A DNA stretch of 64,000 bases from Stutzerimonas stutzeri (GCA_002387205.1 DGLA01000024.1:46602-110601); one strand, 5' to 3'; positions 18,576 to 27,385 are shown, counted from the first letter of the stretch. The notes: generated by a model from the sequence alone, not told the origin. A program made the numbers and translations.

Positions 18576-19300
18576 ACAACGAACCCAAGGATCCGAACGA
18601 GGCCCTGCACGAACTCGCCGGCGAATACGTGCTTGGAACCCTTGCAGCCGAAGACAGGGAAGCGGTCGAAAAGCGCCTGGCCGTGGAGCCTGAGTTGCAA
18701 GCAGCAGTCGACTACTGGGAAGCGCGGCTGCTCTACCTGACCGATCTGGTCGAACCGCAAAGGCCCTCGCCGCGCTTGTGGAACCGCATCGAGCGCAGTC
18801 TGGACGAGACGGGTCGCCAGGCCGCTCCGGTTGTACCCGCCCGCCCGAACAGCTGGTGGGAGAGCCTGTCGCTGTGGCGTGGTTTTGCTGCAGCCGGCAT
18901 GGCCGCCACGCTGTTGCTCGGCGCCTTGTTGCTGACGCGTCTTTCACCCGAACCTTCGCCAACTTGGCTCGTTGTGCTTGCCACCCCACAGGACCTTTCA
19001 CCGGGTTGGGTCGTGCAGGCCAGCAATCGAACGCAGGAGATCGAGCTGATTCCGCTGGGCGTTAGCGAACTGCCACCGGACAAGGCCCTGCAGCTCTGGA
19101 CCAAGGCCGAGGGCTGGCAGGCACCGGTGTCCCTCGGTCTGGTCAAGCCAGGCGAGCCGGTAAGGATTCGCCTCGACGATCTACCACCGTTGCAGCCCAA
19201 CCAATTGTTCGAATTGACGCTGGAACAGCCGACCGGCTCGCCGACCGGCCTGCCAACCGGTCCGATTCAGTTCATCGGGCGCGCGGCCAAGGTGATCTGA
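18572..19300 (+). CDS. RskA-family anti-sigma factor
   Basis: 242-aa membrane anti-sigma factor. The cytoplasmic N-terminal domain (ELAGEYVLGTLAAEDREAV, about residues 12-30) should bind the sigma factor. One TM helix lies at about 108-128 (GFAAAGMAATLLLGALLL), followed by a periplasmic RskA domain (VVLATPQDLSPGWVVQASN; KALQLWTKAEG). No zinc-binding HxxxCxxC motif is present, as usual in the RskA type. Starts within the sigma-factor stop codon (ATGA overlap). A run of PTGSPTGLPTGP near the C-terminus is a small tandem repeat. Confidence 0.92.
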   Translation: MNNEPKDPNEALHELAGEYVLGTLAAEDREAVEKRLAVEPELQAAVDYWEARLLYLTDLVEPQRPSPRLWNRIERSLDETGRQAAPVVPARPNSWWESLSLWRGFAAAGMAATLLLGALLLTRLSPEPSPTWLVVLATPQDLSPGWVVQASNRTQEIELIPLGVSELPPDKALQLWTKAEGWQAPVSLGLVKPGEPVRIRLDDLPPLQPNQLFELTLEQPTGSPTGLPTGPIQFIGRAAKVI

Positions 19301-19306
19301 GGGTTT

Positions 19307-20011
19307 TCAGCCGCGCGGCGGGATATTCAGGCCCTTGGCCACAGCCGGTCGCGCGATGAAGGCATCCAGCACCCGCTGCACGTTGACGAAGCGTTCGAAC
19401 TCCACCAGTTCGCGCGCTTCGTAGAACTCAACCAGGCCGCGGACCCACGGGAAGGTGGCGATATCGGCGATGCTATAGCGCCCACCCATGATCCACTCGC
19501 GGCCTTCAAGGCGCTTGTCCAGCACGCCCAGCAGGCGCTGGGCTTCGGCGACGTAACGATCGCGTGGACGCTTGTCCTCGTAGTCCTTGCCGGCGAACTT
19601 ATGGAAGAAGCCCAGCTGGCCAAACATCGGCCCGACGCCACCCATCTGGAACATCAACCACTGGATCGTCTCGTAACGGGCGGCGGCATCTTCCGGCATG
19701 AGCTGGCCGGTCTTGTCCGCCAGGTACAACAGGATCGCACCGGACTCGAACAACGCCAGCGGCTCACCGTCCGGGCCGTTGGGATCGAGGATCGCCGGAA
19801 TCTTGTTGTTCGGGTTCAGCGAAAGGAATTCTTCCGAGCGCTGGTCACCGCTCTCGAAGCTGACCAGATGCGCTTCATAGGGCAGGCCGGTCTCTTCGAG
19901 CATGATCGACACCTTCACCCCGTTGGGCGTGGGCAGCGAATACAGCTGCAGGCGATCAGGGTAGCTGGCAGGCCATTTCTGGGTGATGGTGAAGGTGGAT
20001 AGGTCGTGCAT
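19307..20011 (-). CDS. Nu-class glutathione S-transferase (YghU/YfcG-like)
   Basis: 234-aa GSH-dependent disulfide-bond oxidoreductase of the nu class. It has the TPNGVKVSIMLEETGLPYEA active-site helix start, the NPNNKIPAI proline, FESGAILLYLADK and a C-terminal all-helical domain (SIADIATFPWVRG). Start 20011 (MHDLSTFTITQKWP) is preceded by CCAAGGAGGAACCG; upstream in-frame codons are unlikely. Nu-class enzymes reduce disulfides or hydroperoxides in the cytoplasm. Confidence 0.92.
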   Translation of the reverse strand: MHDLSTFTITQKWPASYPDRLQLYSLPTPNGVKVSIMLEETGLPYEAHLVSFESGDQRSEEFLSLNPNNKIPAILDPNGPDGEPLALFESGAILLYLADKTGQLMPEDAAARYETIQWLMFQMGGVGPMFGQLGFFHKFAGKDYEDKRPRDRYVAEAQRLLGVLDKRLEGREWIMGGRYSIADIATFPWVRGLVEFYEARELVEFERFVNVQRVLDAFIARPAVAKGLNIPPRG

Positions 20012-20256
20012 CGGTTCCTCCTTGGTGACGTAGCAGATGAGGTAGGTCGCCGTAAGTAGCAGGCGTCTTGGCCGGTTCCCATTGGGACACTCGCAGTCTC
20101 TGCTCGTTGCTGTCTGGTTGTAACCGTCGGGTTGGACGGGCCTGCCCAGGGTTCCGGTTAGCGGGATGACAGACGCTCGTTGTCTGCGTCCGACGCTTTG
20201 CACGGGCATTGGTGCCGGCTATGGTTGGACATCCAATACCCCACGGAGCGCCGCAC

Positions 20257-20703
20257 GTGTCCCTGACTACCCCCTACGACCCACAGAACATCTTCGCCCA
20301 GATCATTCGCGGCGATGCGCCGTGCTACAAGCTCTACGAGGATGATGACGTGCTCGCCTTTCTCGACCTCTTTCCGCAGTCCTATGGGCACGCGCTGGTG
20401 ATTCCGAAGCGGTCCGCGGCGTGCAACATCCTTGATGTGGATACCGATGCGCTGTGCAAGGTGATGGCGGTGGCGCAGAAGCTCGCTCGGGTGATCGTCG
20501 ACGAGCTGCAGCCTGACGGCGTGCAGGTCGCGCAGTTCAACGGGGCGCCGGCGGGGCAGACGGTGTTTCATATCCATGTGCATATCGTGCCGCGCTACTT
20601 GGGCGAGGGGCTCGGCATCCATGCTGCGGGCAAGGCCGATCCGGCAGAGCTGGAGAAGCTGCAGGCGCGGCTGGTAGCCAGGCTTGCCGAGAGCCGGGGC
20701 TGA
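20257..20703 (+). CDS. HIT-family (histidine triad) nucleotide hydrolase/transferase
   Basis: 148-aa cytoplasmic HIT protein with the triad HIHVHIVPRY at about residues 107-116 and the N-terminal FAQIIRGDAPCYKLYEDDD. Family members hydrolyse purine nucleoside phosphoramidates or related aminoacyl-AMP. I choose the GTG at 20257 because it follows CGGAGCGCC. An ATG at 20209 in frame adds an unusual histidine/proline-rich leader. Confidence 0.9.
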   Translation: MSLTTPYDPQNIFAQIIRGDAPCYKLYEDDDVLAFLDLFPQSYGHALVIPKRSAACNILDVDTDALCKVMAVAQKLARVIVDELQPDGVQVAQFNGAPAGQTVFHIHVHIVPRYLGEGLGIHAAGKADPAELEKLQARLVARLAESRG

Positions 20704-20816
20704 CCTACGCTTGAGCCAACACCGCTGCCGCAATGGTTACAGCCGCGACCATCGCAGCAGCGAAGAGGCACCAAAGTACTATTCGTGGTGAATCTGAGGC
20801 TTCGTACCCTGCGGGC

Positions 20817-21827
20817 ATGAAGCCTGCTCCGCTGTTCCTCACCCTGTCTTTCGCTCGCGCATGCCTCGCTGCGCTTCGATGCGGGCGTGCAGTTCTGCTC
20901 GTGATGGCCCCGCTGTTTGTGCAGGCGCAGGGCGAGGCGCAACCGCTTCCGGTACTGACCCTCAGCGTATTGCAGTTCGGCACGCCGCACTGGGAGCTCG
21001 ACCATCTCAAGCGTCACGGGCTGGACAAGGCCAACGGTTTCGAGCTTGAGGTGCGCTTGGTGGCTGATCTGCCCGCATCACGTCTGGCACTGAGCAGTGG
21101 CAGCGTGGATGGCGCGGTGAGCGATTTGCTCTGGGCACAGGCGCGCTATGAGGCCGGGACGGCTTATCACTACCTGCCGTTTTCTTCGCAGATCGGCGAA
21201 GTGCTGGTAAACGACGGCAGCCCTGTTCGTACCCTGGCCGACCTGCGCGGCAAGCGCATCGGTGTTGCCGGAGGGCCGGACGGGCTTGGCTGGCAACTGT
21301 TGCAGCAGGTGGCGGCGGGGCAGGGAATCGATCTGGCGCGTGAGGCGACGGTGCAGTACGCGGCGCCGCCCCTGCTCAGCCAGGCGCTGCGGCGCGGCCA
21401 GGTGGATGCGCTGCTGACCTTCTGGCATTTCTCGGCACGCCTGCGTGGTGAAGGAGGGGTGCACAGCGCGTTCGGTCTGGCCGAACTGGTCGGCGCGCTG
21501 GGGCTCGATCCCGATCTGCCCGTGCTTGGTTATCTGTTCCCGCAAGCCTGGGCCAGTGAGCACGACGATCTCTTGCAGCGCTTCTCCCGTGCGTTGCGCG
21601 AGAACAAGGAAGAACTGGCGAGCCAGCCCGATCACTGGCAGGAGATCCGGCCGCTGATGCGTGCCGAGAATGACTCTGTGTTCGCCGCGCTGCATGACAG
21701 CTTCGTCGAAGGCATTCCGCAACCGCTGGACGAGTCGCGTATCGCTGCGCTGCAACGGCTATTGGTGCTGACGGGTGCCGAGCCGGAAAAGCTGATGCCC
21801 GCGGCGCTGTTCAAGAGCGAACCATGA
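20817..21827 (+). CDS. ABC transporter periplasmic binding protein (NMT1/SsuA-like)
   Basis: 336-aa exported binding protein. A long signal region (about residues 1-40, ending FVQAQG) precedes an NMT1/SsuA-type domain: VLQFGTPHWELDHLKRHGLD, SSGSVDGAVSDLLWAQ, DLRGKRIGVAGGPDGLGW, GQVDALLTFWHFSARL. The ligand is unknown; relatives bind sulfonates, nitrate or thiamine precursors. The gene overlaps the permease start by 4 bp (ATGA), and permease and ATPase also overlap, so the three form one operon. ATG 20817 is favoured over an open frame from 20733. Confidence 0.88.
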   Translation: MKPAPLFLTLSFARACLAALRCGRAVLLVMAPLFVQAQGEAQPLPVLTLSVLQFGTPHWELDHLKRHGLDKANGFELEVRLVADLPASRLALSSGSVDGAVSDLLWAQARYEAGTAYHYLPFSSQIGEVLVNDGSPVRTLADLRGKRIGVAGGPDGLGWQLLQQVAAGQGIDLAREATVQYAAPPLLSQALRRGQVDALLTFWHFSARLRGEGGVHSAFGLAELVGALGLDPDLPVLGYLFPQAWASEHDDLLQRFSRALRENKEELASQPDHWQEIRPLMRAENDSVFAALHDSFVEGIPQPLDESRIAALQRLLVLTGAEPEKLMPAALFKSEP

Positions 21828-22585
21828 CCGGCTCGCGCTATGCCTGCTGGGTTGCGCTGCCGCTGTTGATCGTGGTGTGGGCCGTCATTGCAATGACAGT
21901 GGAAACGCCGCTGCTGCCTTCACCGGCTGAGGTGGCTCGCACGTTCTGGCTCGCCGTACAGAGCGGTGACCTGCCGCACCATCTGTGGGTCACCTTGCGC
22001 CGCGTGCTGATCAGTTTTGCCCTGGCGATGCTACTGGGGGCGCTGCTGGGCGTATGGATGGGGCGCTCGCGGCTCGCCAACGCAGTGCTCGACCCGCTGC
22101 TGGTGCTTTTTCTCAACCTGCCGGCGCTGGTCATCATCATCCTGCTCTATGTCTGGTTCGGCCTCGTCGAAGCCGCCGCCGTGCTGGCCGTGGTGATCAA
22201 CAAGGTACCGAACGTGGCGGTGACCATACGCGAAGGTGCGCGCAGCCTCGATCCAAAGCTGGAGCAGATGGCGCAGGTCTACGGCTTCAACCCTTGGCAG
22301 CGAATGGTGGACGTCTGGCTGCCGCAGCTGTTCCCCTATCTGATGGCGGCCACCCGCGGAGGCCTGGCGCTGATCTGGAAAATCGTCCTGGTGGTCGAAT
22401 TGCTGGGCCGCTCCGATGGCGTCGGCTTCCAGCTGCACATGGCGTTTCAGGTCTTCGATGTGGCGAGCATCCTGGCCTACAGCCTGGCATTCATTGCCGT
22501 GGTGCAGGTGATCGAACTGGCGCTGCTGCAGCCGCTGGAACGACGCGCCTCAGGCTGGCGCGAGGCGGGCCTGCAGCATGCTTGA
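21824..22585 (+). CDS. ABC transporter permease (SsuC/TauC-like)
   Basis: 253-aa inner-membrane permease with about six TM helices. It has the cytoplasmic EAA-type loop EGARSLDPKLEQMAQVYGFN (about residues 135-154) that docks with the ATPase, and VWFGLVEAAAVLAVVINKVP before it. Starts in the stop of the binding-protein gene (ATGA). Importer of an unidentified organic anion or vitamin precursor. Confidence 0.9.
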   Translation: MTGSRYACWVALPLLIVVWAVIAMTVETPLLPSPAEVARTFWLAVQSGDLPHHLWVTLRRVLISFALAMLLGALLGVWMGRSRLANAVLDPLLVLFLNLPALVIIILLYVWFGLVEAAAVLAVVINKVPNVAVTIREGARSLDPKLEQMAQVYGFNPWQRMVDVWLPQLFPYLMAATRGGLALIWKIVLVVELLGRSDGVGFQLHMAFQVFDVASILAYSLAFIAVVQVIELALLQPLERRASGWREAGLQHA

Positions 22586-23237
22586 GTTACGGATCGACGG
22601 CGCGGCAGTGGGGCATGCGGTGCTGGGTGCCATTGATGTGCAGGTGCAGGCCGGGGACCGGATATGCCTGTTGGGCCCCTCCGGCATCGGCAAGACGACA
22701 CTGCTCAATGCCATTGCCGGGCTCGATCCCCGCTTGCGCTCCGCGGTCCACTCGCGAGCGGGAGTGCGCGTTGGCTATCTGTTCCAGGAGCATCGCTTGC
22801 TGCCCTGGCGCACGGTACGGCAGAACCTGGCGTTGGTCGGTGCCTCTCCTGCAGACATTGATCGTCTGTTGAGCGAGGTGGGGCTGGACGGCGCCGGTGA
22901 CCGTCTGCCAGACCAGCTCTCGCTGGGCATGGCGCGTCGAGCGGCGCTGGTCCGCAGCCTGGCTATCCGGCCGGATCTGCTGTTGCTAGACGAGCCCTTT
23001 GCCTCGCTGGACCCGGATCGTGCTGCCGAGCTGCGCGGACTCATCATCCGGTTGCTGGATGCCCAGCCCGGAATGGCGATGATCTGCGTGACCCATGACG
23101 CACGCGACGCCGATGAGTTGGCCAATCGTCTCTGGTACATGAGCGGCCGGCCCGCGACCTTGCGCTGGGATCGGCCACTGACCGTTGCCGCCAGCGCCAG
23201 CCAGGTCAGCGAGGCGTTGCGCTCGCTCAAGGCCTAG
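22578..23237 (+). CDS. ABC transporter ATP-binding subunit, variant signature motif
   Basis: 219-aa cytoplasmic ATPase of the same importer, overlapping the permease by 8 bp. Walker A GPSGIGKTT (residues 34-42), Q-loop FQEHRLLPWRTV, Walker B LLLLDEPFASLD (about 134-145) and switch histidine VTHDARDA. The ABC signature reads LSLGMARRAAL rather than LSGGQ; the serine and second glycine are retained. This looks like a subfamily feature, not decay. The stop shares CTAG with the stop of the convergent DUF445 gene. Confidence 0.92.
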   Translation: MLELRIDGAAVGHAVLGAIDVQVQAGDRICLLGPSGIGKTTLLNAIAGLDPRLRSAVHSRAGVRVGYLFQEHRLLPWRTVRQNLALVGASPADIDRLLSEVGLDGAGDRLPDQLSLGMARRAALVRSLAIRPDLLLLDEPFASLDPDRAAELRGLIIRLLDAQPGMAMICVTHDARDADELANRLWYMSGRPATLRWDRPLTVAASASQVSEALRSLKA

Positions 23238-24499
23238 CCGACCGCCAGTTGAGTCAGGGCATGCAACAGCAGCCCGACCAGCCCGCCTACCAGCGTGCCG
23301 TTGATACGGATGTACTGCAGGTCCTTGCCGACGCTCTGTTCCATCTGCTCCACCAGTTCGCGGCTTTCCCAGTTTTCCACACGCTGGGCGATGTACTTGC
23401 CTATCTGGCCGCGATAGCGATCGAGCATCCCCGGCGCGGCGGCCAGCAGTTGCTCATTGATCCAGGTGCGCATCTGGGTGTCGGCCGCCAGCGAATCGCC
23501 CAGGCGTCGGGTCAGGCCCACGATCCGTTTGCCGATGCGCGAATCCGGGCTCTCCAGATCCGCTTCCAGCCACTCGGTCAGCTCGCGCCAGAGCGTCCGC
23601 AGATAGTCGGTGGTTGCCGGATGTTCCAGCAGCTGAGCGACGATGCGCTCGACCTCCAACCGGTAGGCCGGGTCATGCTTGAGATGGTCGATGTATTCGG
23701 CGACGTGCTCGTCGAAGCGCTCGCGCAGGGGATGTTCAGGGTCACCTGCGATCTCGGCAATGACGGCGGAAACGCCGTCGACGAACTTGTTCGCCGACCA
23801 GCCGCCGACCGCCTTGCCCAGCCCCAGATAGCGCAGGGTACGCACCTCGGCGGTGATGGCATCGGCGACCAGTGCGCGGGTGTCGTCGTCCTGCAGCAGG
23901 GCGTCGATCTTGCCCAGCGCCTCGTCGAGCATCGCCTGGTGCTTGCCCTGGCGCGTAAGCATTTCCAGCACCTGGCCGCAGACCGGTGCGAGATCGACCT
24001 TGCGCGCACGCTTGACCAGCTTGGCCTGGACAAACCCCTGCACACGCTCGTCATGCAGCGACTCCACGCCAAAGCGCGCCATGCCGGTGAGCTGCTTACC
24101 TACGGCTTCGGCATTTGCCGGATGACGCAGCCAACTGGCCAGGCGACCGCCGATATCCAGGGCTTCCAGCTTGGCCAGCACCAGCGGCGTGGACAGAAAA
24201 TGGGTGGTGATGAAGGTCGAGAGGTTCCGCCCGATGCGTGCCTTGCTGCGTGGAATGATCGCGGTATGCGGGATCGGCAGGCCCAGCGGGTGGCGGAACA
24301 GGGCGGTGACCGCGAACCAGTCGGCGATGGCGCCAACCATGGCGGCTTCGGCAAAGGAGGCAAGATAACCCCATGCCGCGTGGCGAGGCTCCATGGCGGT
24401 CGCGATGACGTAGAGCAGGGCGGCGAGCAACAGGAGAAGAGTGGCGACCAGCTTCATGCGCGAAACCGGGTTTTGCCAGAGGCGATGCAGAGGGCTCAT
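23234..24499 (-). CDS. DUF445 membrane protein (YjiN-like)
   Basis: 421-aa DUF445 protein. N-terminal hydrophobic segments (KLVATLLLLLAALLYVIATA, then a second helix with VGAIADWFAVTALFRHPLGLP) anchor a long helical domain, followed by a final C-terminal TM helix (VGGLVGLLLHALTQLAVG). Start 24499 follows AGAGGAAGCCC. E. coli YjiN is uncharacterised; no function can be assigned. The stop overlaps the convergent ABC ATPase stop by 4 bp. Confidence 0.9.
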   Translation of the reverse strand: MSPLHRLWQNPVSRMKLVATLLLLLAALLYVIATAMEPRHAAWGYLASFAEAAMVGAIADWFAVTALFRHPLGLPIPHTAIIPRSKARIGRNLSTFITTHFLSTPLVLAKLEALDIGGRLASWLRHPANAEAVGKQLTGMARFGVESLHDERVQGFVQAKLVKRARKVDLAPVCGQVLEMLTRQGKHQAMLDEALGKIDALLQDDDTRALVADAITAEVRTLRYLGLGKAVGGWSANKFVDGVSAVIAEIAGDPEHPLRERFDEHVAEYIDHLKHDPAYRLEVERIVAQLLEHPATTDYLRTLWRELTEWLEADLESPDSRIGKRIVGLTRRLGDSLAADTQMRTWINEQLLAAAPGMLDRYRGQIGKYIAQRVENWESRELVEQMEQSVGKDLQYIRINGTLVGGLVGLLLHALTQLAVG

Positions 24500-24559
24500 G
24501 GGCTTCCTCTTTTGTATGCGGCGGTGGGTGGCGCTCAGATGTATCCGGGGATGAGCCAA

Positions 24560-24586
24560 CGGGTCTGCCTATACAGGACAGACCCG
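24560..24586 (-). terminator. Hairpin after the 130-aa acidic protein gene
   Basis: CGGGTCTGCCT-ATAC-AGGACAGACCCG forms a stem with one bulged base, 40 bp beyond the stop at 24626 on the minus strand. No clear T-run follows, so intrinsic termination is uncertain. Confidence 0.5.
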
Positions 24587-24625
24587 ATTGGGAGGGCGTG
24601 GGTTCGTATGACGCTGGCGTGCGGC

Positions 24626-25018
24626 TTATTCCTCGTCGTCTTCCTCGCGCAGCAGGACATAGCTGCCATCGTCCAGCTGTTCGCAGACGTAAAACATGCT
24701 GATCGAGCCGTCCAGTTCGGTGACAGCGGCATAATCGTCGGCTTCCACGGTAAAGAATCCCTTGGAGTCGGAACCGGGTTCGCTGGCGAATACGGCAGTG
24801 AAGAAGGCGTCTTCCGGCATCCCGTCGAAATAGTCGGCGCGCGCCTTGGCGTCCCACTCCTGCGGCGGCTCGAACTGACCGGTGATGATGACGCGGGCAT
24901 CGCCCATGTCCCGCTCCTCGCCGTCCGGATCGGTTTCGTGAGCGCGGTAGATGGTGCAGCTCAGCGCATCCGGGTCGGCCAGGATACGGTCACGCGAAGG
25001 GTTCTGGGTTGCAGGCAT
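24626..25018 (-). CDS. Conserved-looking acidic hypothetical protein, 130 aa
   Basis: I do not recognise a named family. Soluble, strongly acidic (ends REEDDEE), no signal peptide or TM helix. It has a compact middle (ARVIITGQFEPPQEWDAKAR; DGMPEDAFFTAVFASEPG) and a C-terminal beta-rich part (GFFTVEADDYAAVTELDG). Codon use matches neighbours. It faces away from a group of other small proteins downstream on the plus strand. Confidence 0.75.
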   Translation of the reverse strand: MPATQNPSRDRILADPDALSCTIYRAHETDPDGEERDMGDARVIITGQFEPPQEWDAKARADYFDGMPEDAFFTAVFASEPGSDSKGFFTVEADDYAAVTELDGSISMFYVCEQLDDGSYVLLREEDDEE

Positions 25019-25219
25019 GGCAGGCGGCTCCGGTCACAGGTGGGATTGCCGGCAGTGTGGTGGAGTCCAGGAGTCGCTGCAATCGCAACTTGAGCGGCGC
25101 GGCAGATTCTTTGCGTCGAGCCAGGCTGATCGGACCGCCGGCAATCGCACAGGCGAACGCCTTCGCGCCGCTGTGGCTCCAACGGATAGACCCTATCGCA
25201 CCATTGCAACGAGGTAGCC

Positions 25220-25360
25220 ATGAGCGAAGACAAGCAGACCCGGGATGAGCAGGACAAGCCAGCAGAAGATTCGTCCGATATCACCATGACCGATGCCGGC
25301 GAGAAGGAGCCGGGAGAGGACCCTGACTTCGACGATACCGAGATCGACAGCCGCGGCTAG
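25220..25360 (+). CDS. Small acidic protein, 46 aa
   Basis: MSEDKQTRDEQDKPAEDSSD opens a 46-codon frame ending DTEIDSRG, with more than a third Asp/Glu residues and no hydrophobic stretch; it is probably intrinsically disordered. ATG 25220 follows AACGAGGTAGCC. It lies 47 bp before the DUF2188-like gene in the same orientation. No known function. Confidence 0.6.
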   Translation: MSEDKQTRDEQDKPAEDSSDITMTDAGEKEPGEDPDFDDTEIDSRG

Positions 25361-25407
25361 ATCAACCCCGGGGCGCAACCGATGTTGCGCCTGAAACTGG
25401 AGGCATC

Positions 25408-25629
25408 ATGGACCAATACCACGTGAACCCGACCCCGATGGGCTGGGAGCTGACCGATCCGCAATCGAAGGAAACGCTGCTGCGTACCCTGACCAAGGAC
25501 GAGATGTTTACCGAACTGGACAAGCTCATGGCCGGCAAGACCGCTTCGGTCGAGGTCTACCGGCGTGACGGGAGCCTTGAAGAAGAGCGGCCTTATCCGG
25601 GCAGCAGCCATCCGGTGTCGACCCGTTAA
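25408..25629 (+). CDS. DUF2188-like small protein
   Basis: 73-aa protein MDQYHVNPTPMGWELTDPQS..., with a central DKLMAGKTASVEVYRRDGSL strand-turn-strand, as in DUF2188 (small proteins with a tryptophan near the N-terminus and a terminal VYRRDG element). ATG 25408 follows CTGGAGGC. Function unknown. Confidence 0.72.
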   Translation: MDQYHVNPTPMGWELTDPQSKETLLRTLTKDEMFTELDKLMAGKTASVEVYRRDGSLEEERPYPGSSHPVSTR

Positions 25630-25715
25630 AATTGGATCAGCGCATCTTTTCCGTACGGCGAGCGAACAAAGCTGTCATACCATCACCGCTTCGCCTATCT
25701 GACCGGAGAGTCCCC

Positions 25716-26144
25716 ATGCGCATGGCCTTTGCCCTCATCCCGTTACTGGCCCTGGCTGGCTGTTCGTCATGGCAGGCTGATCCGGAGGACATCACGGCGG
25801 TTCCCGAGGAGCGCTTGCGCGGCTACCAGACCCCTGTTGCCAATGGTGGCGAGCTGGTTGTCACCCGTGACTTCGGCCTGCGCGGCGGCGGCTGCTATGT
25901 CGCTGTGATGGTTGACCGCAGGCTCGCCGCACGCATCCATGTCGGCGAGCAGGTGCGGTTGCAGGTCCCGGCTGGCATGCGCATCGTCAGTATCGAGTCA
26001 GATCCCGAGGACGACACACTCTGCGGCAAGGGCGGCCTGCTGCGGGAAAAGGCCGCACGGGTCGAACCGGGCGAGACGTTGGAGTTCCGTATCAGCAGCG
26101 ACAACCGTGTCGGCTTCGACATCAACCAGGTCGACACCAAGTAA
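25716..26144 (+). CDS. Putative lipoprotein, 142 aa
   Basis: A short signal peptide with a lipobox (ALIPLLALAGC, Cys at about residue 15) predicts a lipid-anchored envelope protein. The mature part is beta-rich with two further cysteines (RGGGCYVAVMVD; DDTLCGKGG) and a C-terminal EFRISSDNRVGFDINQ. ATG 25716 follows CCGGAGAGTCCCC. No family recognised with certainty. Confidence 0.8.
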   Translation: MRMAFALIPLLALAGCSSWQADPEDITAVPEERLRGYQTPVANGGELVVTRDFGLRGGGCYVAVMVDRRLAARIHVGEQVRLQVPAGMRIVSIESDPEDDTLCGKGGLLREKAARVEPGETLEFRISSDNRVGFDINQVDTK

Positions 26145-26345
26145 GGCCGGTGCGGCGGTTCAGTCCCAGGCGTGAGGCGGTATCACCAAGAAACATTCCT
26201 GCACCAGCCCGGCCGAACCCTCGGTTCGGTTTGCCGCTCCCAGATAGGCCAATCGTTGTGCTTGACCCCTGCGGCGCCTGCCGCGGCCTGCACAACGACC
26301 ATACGCCAACGCGGTCGAGCGGCCGTCTTTGCAAGGAGTCGATGA

Positions 26346-27359
26346 GTGAAAAGAGTGATGTCTTCCCTGACCTTTGTTGCCGGGCTTGCCCTGATCCCGA
26401 CAGTGCATGCCGACGAGCAAGCAGGCTACGGACCGCACCTCGAAGGGTTCAGCTACCCCCATCGGATCGAGCGCTTCGAGTTTTCCTCGCAGCGCCAGCC
26501 ATTGACCATGGGCTACATGGACGTGGCCCCGGCGGGAAAGGCCAATGGGCGAACGGTCGTGCTGATGCATGGCAAGAATTTCTGCGCGGCGACCTGGGAG
26601 GAGAGCATCGCGGTGCTTTCGCAGAACGGCTATCGGGTGATTGCGCCTGATCAGATCGGCTTCTGCAGCTCCAGCAAACCCGAGGGATACCAGTTCAGCT
26701 TCGCGCAGCTGGCGCACAACACCCGGGCGCTGCTGCAGTCGCTGGACATCGAGCAGGCCACGGTGATCGGCCACTCCATGGGGGGCATGCTGGCCTCGCG
26801 GTTTGCGCTCAACTACCCGGAAATGGTCGAGCAGCTGGTGCTGGTCAACCCCATTGGTCTTGAAGACTGGCAAGCGAAAGGCGTCCCTTATGCGCCTATC
26901 GAAGCGCTCTACGAGAACGAACTGCAGACCGACTTCGAGAAGATCAAGGCCTATCAGCAGAAGTTCTACTACAACGGCAGCTGGGAGCCGCGTTATGACC
27001 GCTGGGTGGAGATGCTCGCCGGAATGTATGCCGGAGAGGGCAAGGAAATCGTCGCCTGGAACCAGGCGCAGACCTCCGACATGGTCTTCACCCAGCCGGT
27101 GATCCATGAGTTCGACCAGATGAGCGTGCCTACCCTCCTGCTCATAGGTGGCAAGGACCGCACCGCGCCAGGGGCGAACCGGGCGTCGGAAGAGGTCGCG
27201 CAGCGCCTGGGCAACTATCCCGAGCTGGGCCGGCATGCCGCGTCGATGATCCCCGATGCGACGCTGGTGCCGTTCCCCGAACTGGGGCATTCACCGCAGG
27301 TCGAGGCGCCAGAAGTCTTTCACAAGGCGTTGCTGCGCGGGCTCGACAAGGCGCGCTGA
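26346..27359 (+). CDS. Exported alpha/beta hydrolase
   Basis: 337-aa alpha/beta-hydrolase with an N-terminal signal peptide (SSLTFVAGLALIPTVHAD), so probably periplasmic. Oxyanion loop VVLMHGKNFCAATWE, nucleophile elbow GHSMGGMLASR (Ser about 143), acid in LLIGGKDRTAPG (Asp about 273) and catalytic His in ELGHSPQVEAPE. GTG 26346 is preceded by AAGGAG at 7 nt; ATG 26358 is an alternative. Substrate unknown; the family includes lactonases, esterases and haloalkane-type enzymes. Confidence 0.9.
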   Translation: MKRVMSSLTFVAGLALIPTVHADEQAGYGPHLEGFSYPHRIERFEFSSQRQPLTMGYMDVAPAGKANGRTVVLMHGKNFCAATWEESIAVLSQNGYRVIAPDQIGFCSSSKPEGYQFSFAQLAHNTRALLQSLDIEQATVIGHSMGGMLASRFALNYPEMVEQLVLVNPIGLEDWQAKGVPYAPIEALYENELQTDFEKIKAYQQKFYYNGSWEPRYDRWVEMLAGMYAGEGKEIVAWNQAQTSDMVFTQPVIHEFDQMSVPTLLLIGGKDRTAPGANRASEEVAQRLGNYPELGRHAASMIPDATLVPFPELGHSPQVEAPEVFHKALLRGLDKAR

Positions 27360-27385
27360 ACGGGCCTGATAGCGGTAGTGCGCGT

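Noticed and set aside
23249..25093. 614-codon plus-strand open frame
   Set aside because: Antisense of the DUF445 gene and the 130-aa gene; low-complexity Gln/Gly/His composition typical of a shadow frame.
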